Shown in pieces: positions 18,168-26,740 of a DNA stretch of 64,000 nucleotides (within the stretch, counting starts at the first letter, position 1; every line of letters starts with the position of its first letter). Under the pieces are notes generated by a model. That model saw only the letters and a program-made list of their open reading frames with translations, was not told the origin of the DNA and searched no databases. The stretch comes from Paenibacillus antri. GTDB taxonomy: Bacteria > Bacillota > Bacilli > Paenibacillales > YIM-B00363. The DNA lies in assembly GCF_005765165.1 (NCBI RefSeq), contig NZ_VCIW01000001.1, forward strand, positions 372,001 through 436,000, given 5' to 3'. Both the position numbers and the translations under genes were made by a program.

Positions 18168-19046
18168 GTGCGGAAAAGAGAGGGGTTCGATTCGGAGAAA
18201 ATCCTCGTCTTGCCCGAGTCGCGCATCCGAGAGCTGTCGAGCCATCCGCTCCTCCGGCCGCTCTTCGCGACGGACATCGGTTACTTCCCGCATGCAAAAT
18301 ATCACTATCGCGAACGACCCGACGGCTGCGATGCGTACATCCTTATGCTCTGCGTCGGCGGCGCCGGCTGGATTCAAGTCGGAGAGGAGAAACGGAAAGA
18401 GGTGGGGAAGTACGACGTCGTCGTGCTGCCTCCCGGCGCGAAGCATCGGTACGGGGCATCCGAGGACAATCCATGGAGCATCTATTGGGTTCATTTCCGG
18501 GGGGAGTCGGCCCGGGATTTCGTCGACCTGCTCCCGCTCGAGAGCCATACGCTGCAGGTGTCCGGACGGGATGCGGTGCGCCTCATCGAATGGTTCCAAC
18601 CGTGCTACGAGCTCCTGTCGCGGCAGGGGTATTCGCTCGCGCATTGCCTCTTCGCGAATCAGCAGCTGCAGCAGCTGTTAAGCTTTCTAGCCATGCAGCG
18701 TACGCCGGGCGGAGACGACTCGTCGAAGGAGACGGTCGAGCGATCCATCCAATACATGATGCTGCATCTTGGCTCCAACTTGAGCTTACGTCAGCTCTCG
18801 GAGCAGGCGAATCTATCGCGCTCTCATTATTCGGCCGTGTTCAAGCGCGTGACCGGCGCCTCGCCGCTGCATTACTTCACGAGGCTGAAGATGCAGCAAG
18901 CGTGCACCTATCTCGACCTTTCCGCGTGGAGCGCCAAAGAAATCGGAGCGAAGCTCGGGTACGGGGACTCGTTGTACTTCTCGAGGGTGTTTCGGAAGGA
19001 GATCGGCATGTCCCCGACCGAGTATCGGAGGAAGATGAAAGGGTAA
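18168..19046 (+). CDS. AraC-family transcriptional regulator
   Basis: 292-residue regulator. The start is GTG at 18168, preceded by AAGGGGGA. The N-terminal cupin-like ligand domain contains GWIQVGEEKRKEVGKYDVVVLPPGAKHRY. The C-terminal AraC domain has two helix-turn-helices (LSLRQLSEQANLSRSHYSAVFK ... AKLGYGDSLYFSRVFRK) and ends PTEYRRKM. It diverges from the SDR/epimerase pair across about 155 nt and probably regulates it in response to a sugar. Confidence 0.92.
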   Translation: MRKREGFDSEKILVLPESRIRELSSHPLLRPLFATDIGYFPHAKYHYRERPDGCDAYILMLCVGGAGWIQVGEEKRKEVGKYDVVVLPPGAKHRYGASEDNPWSIYWVHFRGESARDFVDLLPLESHTLQVSGRDAVRLIEWFQPCYELLSRQGYSLAHCLFANQQLQQLLSFLAMQRTPGGDDSSKETVERSIQYMMLHLGSNLSLRQLSEQANLSRSHYSAVFKRVTGASPLHYFTRLKMQQACTYLDLSAWSAKEIGAKLGYGDSLYFSRVFRKEIGMSPTEYRRKMKG

Positions 19047-19107
19047 TGGGACGTACGGGTGAATTATGTTCCATTTTGCGCATGGGTTGATCGGTCAGTC
19101 GTATAAA

Positions 19108-19172
19108 AAACTCCCGCTGCTCTATCGCTCGGGGCCGGCAATCGGCCTTCGGAGCGAGAGAAGCGGGAGTTT
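19108..19172. terminator. Bidirectional terminator with nested hairpin
   Basis: Arms AAACTCCCGCT (19108-19118) and AGCGGGAGTTT (19162-19172) enclose a second stem (TCGCTC/GAGCGA). It separates the convergent regulator and propeller-protein genes. Confidence 0.75.
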
Positions 19173-19184
19173 CCATTTCTCGAC

Positions 19185-20036
19185 TTACGCGTTCGATGGG
19201 CTTCCGTAACTGACGAAAGCGATCCGCTTGCCGTCGGGAGACCACGAATTTACGTTGATCGTCCCTTGCCCGCCGAACAGCTTCGCCAGCGTGCGGGACG
19301 GACCGCCGGCGCTCGGCATGATCCGGAGCTCGACGTCCTTGTCCGGCGGATGATCGCCGGGCGCGACGTCGCCCGTTCGGTAGGCGAGGTAGACGACGCG
19401 CTCCCCGTCCGGAGAGACGTGCGGAAACCAGTTGTTGCTGTCCTCGAACGTCATCCGCGTCGGCTCGCTGCCGTCCGCGTTCATCCGCCACACCTGCATG
19501 AGGCCGGAACGCGTCGAATTGAACCAAATGCGCTTCCCGTCCGGCGAATACTCCGGTCCGTCGTCCAGCCCGGGAAGATTCGTCAGCTGCGTCTCCACGC
19601 CGCCGATCGCCGGGATCGTATAGATGTCGTATTGCCCTTTGCGTTCGGCGCAATACGCCAGCGTCCGGCCGTCGGGCGACCATCCGTGCAAGTAGGACGG
19701 GCCCAGCGGCGTAATCAGCGTCGGATGCCCGCCCGCCAACGGCAAGACGTAGATCCGGGACCGGCCGTCCTCCGCCGTATGATGGCTGATCGCGACGGAC
19801 CGGTGATCGGGGGACAGCACATGGTCGTTGTTGCAGGCTGCGGCGAACCCCGTATCGATCCGGTCGCTGACGCGCGTCTCGAGATCGAAGGAGAAGAGGC
19901 CGCCTTCGCAGTTATAGACGAGCTTCCCGTCCCGCGTCCAGTTCGGCGCTTCGATCAGCCGGTCGAATGCCGCCAGCGTCGTCCGCTCGCCGGTGTCTAC
20001 GTCCATCATTTCAAGGATGCTCGTCGTGCTGCGCAA
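19185..20036 (-). CDS. TolB-like beta-propeller protein
   Basis: 283-residue protein made of repeated WD40/PD40 blades, each with an SPDGxxIxF-type signature ([50 protein letters not shown]). That gives about five to six blades. There is no signal peptide, so it is probably cytoplasmic, unlike periplasmic TolB. The start is TTG at 20036 with GGAGGG upstream. Cytoplasmic members occur in sugar-lyase or transporter loci as binding proteins or lyase-like domains. No catalytic signature is evident here. Confidence 0.8.
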   Translation of the reverse strand: MRSTTSILEMMDVDTGERTTLAAFDRLIEAPNWTRDGKLVYNCEGGLFSFDLETRVSDRIDTGFAAACNNDHVLSPDHRSVAISHHTAEDGRSRIYVLPLAGGHPTLITPLGPSYLHGWSPDGRTLAYCAERKGQYDIYTIPAIGGVETQLTNLPGLDDGPEYSPDGKRIWFNSTRSGLMQVWRMNADGSEPTRMTFEDSNNWFPHVSPDGERVVYLAYRTGDVAPGDHPPDKDVELRIMPSAGGPSRTLAKLFGGQGTINVNSWSPDGKRIAFVSYGSPSNA

Positions 20037-20070
20037 TGGCTCGCCCTCCCTCGCGTCGAACTTCCCCGGC

Positions 20071-21009
20071 TTACGCCAAAATCGCTTCGATCCGCTCCAA
20101 CACGTCCGCTTCGAGCTTGATGCCCGACGCCTTCGCGTTCTCGACGACCTGCTCCGGACGGCTGGCGCCGACGAGCGCGCTGGCGACGTTCGGCTGACGC
20201 AAAATCCAAGCGAGCGCCAGGTTGCCGACGGAGATGTCCAGCTCCTTCGCGATGCCTTCGAGCTGGCGCACCTTCGCCAGCTTCTCCTCGGTGATGCCGT
20301 TACGCATCCACTCGAGCTTCGCGGCGCGGCTGTCGGCCGGTACGTCGGTCGCGGACGTGTACTTGCCCGTCAGCAGCCCTTGCGCCAGCGGCGAGAAGAC
20401 GACCTGGCCGATGCCGGAGCGTTCGCTGAGGGGGATGATCTCCTTTTCGATATAGCGATTGAACATGTTATACACCGGCTGATTGACGACGATGCGGTCG
20501 AGCAAATACTTGTCCGCCGTGCCGAGCGCTTCCGCGATCTGCGACGCCTGCCACTCGCTGACGCCGACGTACAGCACCTTCCCTTGGCGCACCAGATCGT
20601 CGATCGCCCGCAGCGTCTCGTACAGCGGCGTCTCCGGATCGTGACGGTGGCAGTAGTAGATATCGACATAGTCCAGACCCAGACGCTTCAAGCTCGCGTT
20701 CGCCTGCTCGATCACGTGCTTGCGGGACAAGCCGCGGTCGTTCGGACCGTCGCCCATCGGCCAAAACACCTTCGTCGCCAGGACGTACGACTCGTGAGGG
20801 TACGCTCTCAGCGTCTCCCCGACGACCTCTTCCGCGGCGCCTCGCTCGTATACGTTCGCCGTATCGAAGAAGTTAATACCGAGGTCGTACGCCGTCTTGA
20901 TCGCGTTGACCGCGTTCTCCCGTTCGACGTAGCCCCCATATGTAAGCCAGCTCCCCAAGCTGATCTCGCTCACCTTCAGGCCGGTGCCGCCTAGCTTTCT
21001 GTAATTCAT
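20071..21009 (-). CDS. Aldo/keto reductase (Kv-beta/YajO-like)
   Basis: 312-residue NADPH-dependent reductase with a TIM-barrel fold. The tetrad is D49 (FFDTANVY), Y54, K80 (LATKVFW) and His in YYCHRHD. The NADPH-binding stretch [12 protein letters not shown] and a C-terminal VGASRPEQV are those of the potassium-channel beta-subunit-like branch. It is divergently transcribed from an HxlR regulator with a palindrome between them, which suggests induction by electrophiles or carbonyl stress. The substrate is not evident. Confidence 0.93.
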   Translation of the reverse strand: MNYRKLGGTGLKVSEISLGSWLTYGGYVERENAVNAIKTAYDLGINFFDTANVYERGAAEEVVGETLRAYPHESYVLATKVFWPMGDGPNDRGLSRKHVIEQANASLKRLGLDYVDIYYCHRHDPETPLYETLRAIDDLVRQGKVLYVGVSEWQASQIAEALGTADKYLLDRIVVNQPVYNMFNRYIEKEIIPLSERSGIGQVVFSPLAQGLLTGKYTSATDVPADSRAAKLEWMRNGITEEKLAKVRQLEGIAKELDISVGNLALAWILRQPNVASALVGASRPEQVVENAKASGIKLEADVLERIEAILA

Positions 21010-21139
21010 GTGTACATCCTCCTTCTTCCCGACGAAGCCGCCGAATCAGATTTAGGTTCTTTCTCTTTAAATCTTAGGACAGTTCCTATAAGATGTGAAG
21101 AAGGGAAAACCATTTCACTTAATTATATGGAGTGTACTT

Positions 21140-21156
21140 ACTATACATAATATAGT
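21140..21156. promoter_or_regulatory. Candidate HxlR operator
   Basis: A perfect 6-bp inverted repeat, ACTATA-N5-TATAGT, lies in the intergenic region about 20 nt upstream of the HxlR start and between it and the divergent reductase. The TACTAT/ATAGTA style is like sites reported for YodB-type HxlR repressors. Confidence 0.55.
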
Positions 21157-21177
21157 TAATGCAAGGAGGATGTACGC

Positions 21178-21522
21178 ATGACCATCGCGAAGAAAGCAAG
21201 CAGTTACATCCCGAAGACGCCGGACGTCATCGAGTGCAATATCGAGAAAACGTTGGACGTGTTGGGCGGAAAATGGGCATTCCTCGTCATTCGCGAATTG
21301 TTCTGCGGAACGCGCCGATTCGGCGAGCTGCAGCGGCTCATCCCCGCCGTCAGCCCGCGGGCGTTGACGAGTACGCTTCGCCATCTCGAGGATCACGGCG
21401 TCCTGGAGCGGCACGTCTTTCCGACCGTGCCGGTGACCGTCGAATATAAGCTGACGCCCAAAGGCCACGACCTGCACAAAATCTGTCACGAGATGAAGTT
21501 ATGGGCGGCTCGGTGGACGTAG
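21178..21522 (+). CDS. HxlR-family transcriptional regulator
   Basis: 114-residue winged-helix regulator. The signature CNIEKTLDVLGGKWAFLVIRELFCGTRRFGEL is followed by the recognition helix ISPRALTSTLRHLEDHGVLER-like stretch and a wing. Cysteines at 20 and 43, plus one near the C-terminus, could sense thiol-reactive compounds as in the YodB branch (inference). The GCAAGGAGG site is strong. It probably represses itself and the divergent aldo/keto reductase. Confidence 0.92.
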   Translation: MTIAKKASSYIPKTPDVIECNIEKTLDVLGGKWAFLVIRELFCGTRRFGELQRLIPAVSPRALTSTLRHLEDHGVLERHVFPTVPVTVEYKLTPKGHDLHKICHEMKLWAARWT

Positions 21523-21551
21523 GGCGATCATTGCAATGTCCTTGAAAAGGA

Positions 21552-21581
21552 AAGCTCCGTGCCGAGTGTCGCACGGAGCTT
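21552..21581. terminator. Terminator between convergent hxlR-like and nucleotidyltransferase-like genes
   Basis: Perfect arms AAGCTCCGTGC (21552-21562) and GCACGGAGCTT (21571-21581) with an 8-nt loop. The better T-run is in the minus direction. Confidence 0.8.
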
Positions 21582-21587
21582 CTATTG

Positions 21588-22020
21588 CTACGATTGGTTC
21601 TGTTCCAACCATGCAGCCAGCAAACTAGACGTCAAGTCCACTGCGGACTTTTCCTTCATATACCCCAAGTCCAAGCGCTCTCGGTGAAGAAGAAACAATC
21701 GATAGCCCCACTCGCAATCCGATGTAGAGATCCGATGAACACAAGCCCTCATCCGATCTAAGATAATATCTTCGATTCCTATAACATATACGTAGGAGTC
21801 TTCTGATAGTTTGAGCTTAATCACCTTGTCGCTGTCGGCCAAATCTAAGATATCGTTCGGAATCTCTATACTAATGCCAAGGCGTTCATGGTACCAGTGA
21901 CGACCCGCCTTCATGAAACCTAATTGAATAAAGCACTCGTCGGCAATATCTCTTCTACTGAAAATCAGATCCACGTCCGACCAACTTATCGATCGCGACC
22001 AACGCTTGTTCAATATTCAT
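21588..22020 (-). pseudogene. Nucleotidyltransferase-like gene with damaged N-terminus
   Basis: The body (TTG frame from 22013) has SDVDLIF, the D-x-D of a nucleotidyltransferase fold. HWYHERLGISIEIPNDIL, then YVIGIEDIILDRMRACVHR and DCEWGYRLF follow, as in Firmicute proteins of the DUF6036/AbiEii-like class. The usual 40-60 residue N-terminal part with the glycine-rich GG/GS motif before D-x-D is missing. A natural ATG at 22020, overlapping the stop of the upstream gene, encodes a sensible start (MNIEQALVAIDKLV) but in a different frame that stops after 21 residues. The simplest reading is an internal deletion with a frameshift. A functional short TTG-initiated protein is the alternative. 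Confidence 0.6.
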
Positions 22021-22246
22021 AGTACCACTCGGTCCTACTAGAGTATCTGATTTTCCCCGCTTCCTCGGCCGCCTTCCACTTCTCTACGGCGATCCGGTCG
22101 AGGATTCCCTGTTCTTCCTCGTCTCGAGGGCGCCTGCGGAACGATCTATGCGAAGGTTTACTGGATAATAGGATACGCTCCGCTTCGGCTCTACCGACTT
22201 TAAGTTCTTGCTCCAACTGACGTAAATCCAACTGTTTCAATCCCAT
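22010..22246 (-). CDS. Small hypothetical protein upstream of nucleotidyltransferase-like gene
   Basis: 78 residues, charged and helical, with a basic centre (HRSFRRRPRDEEEQ) and ending EWYYEY. No domain is recognised. Its stop overlaps the natural start of the next gene by 11 nt, so the two were translated as a pair, an arrangement often seen for two-gene toxin/antitoxin-like or nucleotidyltransferase modules. The ribosome site is weak (GGGGCGGTG). An alternative GTG start is 3 nt upstream. Confidence 0.6.
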   Translation of the reverse strand: MGLKQLDLRQLEQELKVGRAEAERILLSSKPSHRSFRRRPRDEEEQGILDRIAVEKWKAAEEAGKIRYSSRTEWYYEY

Positions 22247-22349
22247 CACCGCCCCGACCGAGTTACTATTATTATAGCATCCGATTGGGAAAACGATACC
22301 CGGTTCGACAGACCCCGTCGCATTTTACGATCGGCTGCGCGACGGCGAT

Positions 22350-22922
22350 TCAATCCTGAAAGTCTTCCGTCGCCGTAAGCGGATGGTCGGCCAGTATGCT
22401 CTCCACTTCCTCGTACCCGGTCGGGAAAGCATAGTTGTACCGCGCCGGAAGAGCGAACACATACTTGGAATTACGCCCGAGCTCGCTCGGACCGCTCGGC
22501 GCCGCGCCGACGTGCAGTTCGTCGTCTTGGATCCGGTCCCATTGCTCCGTCGTGAAGATCATGATCGGGATATCCTGCCTCGGCGCTTCCGCCGTCCATT
22601 CCGGATGACGGATGGACAGGAGCGGCCCCTTCGTTCCAGAAGATTCGGTCGCCTCCAGCGTCGTCCCTTCCCACTCGTCGACTACGATCGTGTACCCCTT
22701 CCAGCTGTCCGGCAAAGCGAAGTCGAATCCGTAATCGGCGTTTCGATACGTGCCGTCGCCCGCATCCGCATCGGTCGTATCCGTCGCGTCGTCCTGTGGG
22801 GCTTGCTCCTCCGCCGGGGTTTCCGACGGCTGCGGCGGGGAAGTCGCGTTCCCTACGCCGGTACAACCATATCCAACGCCCATCAGCGCCAGCATCGTTA
22901 AGAACAACAAAACTTTCTTCAT
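22350..22922 (-). CDS. Putative lipoprotein of unknown function
   Basis: 190 residues with a lipoprotein signal (MKKVLLFLTMLALMGVGYGC, lipidated C20). An acidic, Pro/Thr/Asp-rich linker of about 40 residues precedes a compact domain that starts YRNADYGFDFALPDSWKGY. That opening is common to a class of small firmicute lipoproteins with a PsbP-like fold. GGGAGG lies about 9 nt upstream. It stands alone. Role unknown. Confidence 0.8.
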   Translation of the reverse strand: MKKVLLFLTMLALMGVGYGCTGVGNATSPPQPSETPAEEQAPQDDATDTTDADAGDGTYRNADYGFDFALPDSWKGYTIVVDEWEGTTLEATESSGTKGPLLSIRHPEWTAEAPRQDIPIMIFTTEQWDRIQDDELHVGAAPSGPSELGRNSKYVFALPARYNYAFPTGYEEVESILADHPLTATEDFQD

Positions 22923-23063
22923 TCCAACGGTCCCTCCCTATCTTAGATGATTCTCTATAGACGGGAACGGTTTCCGGATTGTTACACCCGATTCCTAACG
23001 GAAAATGCCGAAGTCGCATCGCGATCCGCGCTGCGCTTCGGCACCCTTTTCCGAACAAGCTGC

Positions 23064-23672
23064 CTATTCTCCCGTGAACTTCCCTTCGTGCACGATCTCG
23101 CTCAGCGGCTTGCGCGGCGACGGCTTCTCCCGCTCGCGCTGTCCCTCGGTCAAGACGGCGGGATCGCCGCGGTAGCCGATCGCGATGACGATCATCGGCT
23201 CGTAGTCGTCGGTGAAGCCGAGCGCCTCCTTCGCCTTAGCGGCGTCGAAGCCGCCCATCGCGTGCGTGACAAGCCCTTTGTTCGTGGCCTCGAGCGCCAG
23301 CGTCGCCCAGGACGCTCCGGCGTCGAACGCATACGTGCGCATCGGGTTGCCGTTGCGCGTCGACGTCTTCTTCGCCGCGAGCAGCGCCAACGCGGGCGCG
23401 CGTTCGCACCAGCTCCGATTCCCTTCGTTAATGAATTCGTAGAACGCCTCACGATCCTCTTTCGTTCGAGCGAGGACATAACGCCAAGGCTGCTCGTTGT
23501 TCGCCGACGGCGCGTACCGCGCCGCTTCGAACAGACCGAACAGAAGCTCTTCCGGCACCTCCCGCTCGTCGAACGCGCGGGGGGACCAACGCTGCAGCAC
23601 GTTCGGATGAACCTCGTATGCGGTCGGCCGCGCTTCCCGCACCTCGTCGTCCGGACGGTTCGTCTCTGCCAT
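23064..23672 (-). CDS. Nitroreductase family protein
   Basis: Roughly 200-residue FMN-dependent oxidoreductase. The N-terminal RWSPRAFDEREVPEE holds the Arg/Ser FMN-phosphate contacts. ARYAPSANNEQPWRYV is the family signature, and GASWATLALEATNKGLVTHAMGGFD forms the FMN pocket. The C-terminal region reads IAIGYRG. The ATG at 23672 sits 9 nt after GGAGG. Another at 23678 is only 3 nt away from it, and an open frame continues to 23753 without a ribosome site. It probably reduces quinones or nitro compounds. Monocistronic. Confidence 0.9.
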   Translation of the reverse strand: MAETNRPDDEVREARPTAYEVHPNVLQRWSPRAFDEREVPEELLFGLFEAARYAPSANNEQPWRYVLARTKEDREAFYEFINEGNRSWCERAPALALLAAKKTSTRNGNPMRTYAFDAGASWATLALEATNKGLVTHAMGGFDAAKAKEALGFTDDYEPMIVIAIGYRGDPAVLTEGQREREKPSPRKPLSEIVHEGKFTGE

Positions 23673-23761
23673 ATTCATGCACCTCCGACCTTCATTATGT
23701 AGGAAGCGCGGTTCGTTGTCCAAGTATCGTAAACGAATGCCTCCCCGGAGCAAACGCGAAA

Positions 23762-23794
23762 GAAGCCTGTAGTCATCCCCCGTCTACAGGCTTC
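23762..23794 (-). terminator. Terminator after the DUF1854 gene
   Basis: Perfect arms GAAGCCTGTAG (23762-23772) and CTACAGGCTTC (23784-23794), followed by TTTCG in the minus direction. Confidence 0.8.
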
Positions 23795-23801
23795 TTTCGC
23801 G

Positions 23802-24299
23802 TTACAGCACTTCCTCCAGCTGTCTTCGGCTGTGCGAGTCGAGCGCCTGCCAGTCGGTAATTTCGCAGCGCTTGCCGCCCAGATCGGTCAGAATGACCCG
23901 ACGATCGCCGGGATATTGCAGATGCTCGTGAAGATTTCGCATCGCCATCCGGGTCGGCCCTAGATGCGTCTGAAGCTCCCATAACCAGAGATCGGACTTG
24001 AATTTCACGCTGTCGACGCGCGTCACCTTCGGCAGGAAGTACCGATACTGAAGCTCCTTCGTCAGTTCGGCGACGCTTTCCTCGTTCAACTCCGCGATGT
24101 CGCGCACGATCCCAAGCTCCTCGCCCTTGGCGTCGCGGACCGATATATACTCCGTAGCGTACCGAAACGGGAACGCTCGGTAGACGACAAGCTCGCCGTA
24201 CGGCTTGCCGTCTATGACGCCTTGGAGCACGCCGCCCTTGTTGCGGCTAAAATATGCGTCGTTCGGCCCCAGGATCCGGATATCGAAGCTTTCCGCCAT
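23802..24299 (-). CDS. DUF1854 domain protein, partner of ABC exporter
   Basis: 165 residues spanning the DUF1854 domain, with RYATEYISVRDAKGEELGIVRDIAEL, LPKVTRVDSVKFKSDLWLWEL and GGKRCEITDWQALDSHSRRQLEEVL. Its ATG overlaps the stop of the ABC gene (TGATG), so the two proteins should be made in step and are likely partners. DUF1854 proteins are known to co-occur with this class of ABC exporter, sometimes near cyanophycin genes, none of which are seen here. Biochemical role unknown. Confidence 0.85.
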   Translation of the reverse strand: MAESFDIRILGPNDAYFSRNKGGVLQGVIDGKPYGELVVYRAFPFRYATEYISVRDAKGEELGIVRDIAELNEESVAELTKELQYRYFLPKVTRVDSVKFKSDLWLWELQTHLGPTRMAMRNLHEHLQYPGDRRVILTDLGGKRCEITDWQALDSHSRRQLEEVL

Positions 24300-26497
24300 C
24301 ACCCCTCCACCCCCTTGATTTTGGACAACTCCTTCTGGGCGTCGACCAGCTTGCGATAGACGCCGTCCTCCTTCTCGAGAAGCTGCTCGTGCGTGCCGAC
24401 TTCGACGATCTTCCCGCGCTCAAGAACGACCAGCCGGTCCGCGTTGCGGAGCGTAGACAGCCGATGGGCGATCGCGAACGTCGTTCTCCCTTGCACCAGC
24501 CTCGATATCGCCTCCTGAATTTGCCGCTCCGTCTCCGTATCGACGGAAGCGGTCGCTTCGTCGAGAATGAGAATGCGCGGGTCATGAATGATGGCTCGCG
24601 CGATCGCCACGCGCTGTTTCTCGCCGCCGGACAGCTTATGTCCCCGCTCGCCTACGCGCGTGTCGTAGCCGTCGGGCAGCCTGACGATGAAATCATGCGC
24701 GTTGGCGATCTTGGCCGCCCGCATAATTTCCTCCGGCGTCGCGTCGGACTTGGAATACGCGATATTGTCCGCGATCGAGCCGTCGAATAGGAACGTCTCC
24801 TGCAGGACGACGCCGATTTGCCTTCTTAAATCGGATTGGCCGATGCTGCGGATCGGGACGCCGTCGATGCGGATGTCTCCCTCGTCCGTGTCGTAAAATC
24901 TGCATATGAGATTGATGAAGGTCGACTTGCCGGCTCCCGAATGACCGACCAAACCGATCATCTCCCCGGCCTTTACTTGCAGATTGATATCTTTTAATAC
25001 CGGGTGGTGTTTCTCGTAACCGTAGGTAACATTTTCGAAGACGACATCGCCCTTGATCACGCCGAGCGGCGCCGGCTCGAGCGCGTCGGGCACTTCAGAC
25101 GGGGTATCCATAATTTCGAACACCCGATGGGCGGCGGCCATCGCATTGCTGGCCCAGTTGATCATCTGGCTGACCCATTGCAGCGGCCCGAACAGCATAC
25201 CGAGGTACGCGATAAGGGCCATCAAGACCCCTAACTGCATCTCGCCGTTCAACACCTTGTTGCCCCCGCTGTACCATATCAGGAGCGTACCGATTCCCGC
25301 GATAAGGTTGAACGCCGGGAACATGAACTGCCAGAGCCCCTCCATCCGAATGTTGTTCCGAACGACGTCGACGTTGGCGTCGCCGTAGCGGGACATCTCC
25401 TCTCGCTCTCGGCCGAACGCCTTGACTACGCGAACGCCCTGCAGCGAGTCGCCGACCAGCGTATTGAGCCGGAATATGGAACGCCATTGCTGGTACCAAC
25501 GGCGTCCGATCTTCGGCCAGATCGTCATCGACACCGCCACCATGACCGGCATCGGCAGCAGCGCGAACAAGGACAGCTTCCAATCCAGCGCGAACATAAT
25601 GACGAAAATGGCGACGATGCGCATCGACTCGCCGCAGACGAAGACGACGCCGTCCGTCATGAACTGGCGCATCGCTTCCGCGTCGTTGTTGACGCGGCCG
25701 ATGAACTGCGACGTCTGCCGACGGTCGAAGAAGGCCAGCGACAGTCTCATCAACGACCCGTAAATGTCCTTGCGCAGATCTCCCATCAGCTTGGAGCCGA
25801 CCCACACTCCGATGAATCCTCTTACCGTCTGCATGGCGCTCATCAGCAACATGGTAAGACCTAATCCGGAGATAACAAGCAGGAGCGTAGAACCCATGCT
25901 TTTCGCCTGGAGCACATCGTCGATGATGACCTTCGTGAGATACGGCGGCACCAGTTCGACCAACGTCGTCCCTACCAACATACAAGCCGCTAGGGCCAGT
26001 TGGAGTTTGTACGGCTTCGCGTATCGCAGCATACGTCCGGCTACCTTGCCGTTGTTCAAGCATTGCTGGCACACCTGCGTGCCTTCGGCGAGCGGATTGC
26101 CGCAAGTCGGGCAATACCGCGGGAAGTCGCGCTCCGAGGCGACCGGCAGCTCCTCCTTCTTCGCCAGCGCTCCTATCAGCTTTGCGGCGAACGTGAAGAC
26201 CGGGCTCAACGCGGCCGTATAGCGGGCAATCACGACCGGTCCGCCCTCCGTGTCGGCGAGCAGCGCGCCGCCGCCGATTCCGCCGACGGCTCTCGCGTCT
26301 TTCAGTTCCGCGGTCGACAATCGCAACGCCGCCGGACCTTCCTCCGGCCAGATCGCGATGTCGCTGCGGGTAACGGCGATCCACTGCAAGCCGAATCGTC
26401 CGTCTGGCAGAAGATCCGTCTTGGCGCTGAACAGCAGTTCGCCTGTAAGCTGCTTCCGAAGATGATCCGGAAGTCGATCCCGGGTCGGCATTGGCAT
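24299..26497 (-). CDS. ABC exporter (membrane plus ATPase fused) with N-terminal extension and zinc ribbon
   Basis: 732-residue half transporter. The first 130 residues form a soluble domain (GELLFSAKTDLLPDGRFGLQWIAVT ...) related to those that accompany DUF1854. A four-Cys zinc-ribbon-like stretch, CPTCGNPLAEGTQVCQQC, comes next. Six membrane helices lie at about 165-440 and the ATPase at about 490-730, with GHSGAGKST, LSGGE and ILDEATASVD. It should act as a homodimer. The substrate is unknown. A 37-nt palindromic segment lies 52 nt upstream of the start. Confidence 0.9.
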   Translation of the reverse strand: MPMPTRDRLPDHLRKQLTGELLFSAKTDLLPDGRFGLQWIAVTRSDIAIWPEEGPAALRLSTAELKDARAVGGIGGGALLADTEGGPVVIARYTAALSPVFTFAAKLIGALAKKEELPVASERDFPRYCPTCGNPLAEGTQVCQQCLNNGKVAGRMLRYAKPYKLQLALAACMLVGTTLVELVPPYLTKVIIDDVLQAKSMGSTLLLVISGLGLTMLLMSAMQTVRGFIGVWVGSKLMGDLRKDIYGSLMRLSLAFFDRRQTSQFIGRVNNDAEAMRQFMTDGVVFVCGESMRIVAIFVIMFALDWKLSLFALLPMPVMVAVSMTIWPKIGRRWYQQWRSIFRLNTLVGDSLQGVRVVKAFGREREEMSRYGDANVDVVRNNIRMEGLWQFMFPAFNLIAGIGTLLIWYSGGNKVLNGEMQLGVLMALIAYLGMLFGPLQWVSQMINWASNAMAAAHRVFEIMDTPSEVPDALEPAPLGVIKGDVVFENVTYGYEKHHPVLKDINLQVKAGEMIGLVGHSGAGKSTFINLICRFYDTDEGDIRIDGVPIRSIGQSDLRRQIGVVLQETFLFDGSIADNIAYSKSDATPEEIMRAAKIANAHDFIVRLPDGYDTRVGERGHKLSGGEKQRVAIARAIIHDPRILILDEATASVDTETERQIQEAISRLVQGRTTFAIAHRLSTLRNADRLVVLERGKIVEVGTHEQLLEKEDGVYRKLVDAQKELSKIKGVEG

Positions 26498-26548
26498 CCC
26501 CCAATTGTGTTAACCGTTTCTATCATTTCATAAATTGGTATTTTGTTC

Positions 26549-26585
26549 CACGTCATAGAAAGTATAGCGCTTACTTTCGGACGTG
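26549..26585. promoter_or_regulatory. Palindromic segment upstream of ABC exporter
   Basis: Outer arms CACGTC/GACGTG and inner arms GAAAGTA (26558-26564)/TACTTTC (26572-26578) are nearly concentric. This could be an operator for the exporter operon or an RNA stem in its leader. There is no T-run for termination. Confidence 0.4.
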
Positions 26586-26740
26586 ACAACCTATCGTTTT
26601 GTATTCACATACCTATGATTCCCTTTGCGGCATCGCTTGCTCCTTTCCAACGAGATCGCTGACGGTTCAGCCATTGCTCGCCCAAATTGGGAACGTCATG
26701 TTCCCTAACAGCCGGGAGCATGGGCATTCCCCAAGTGCGG

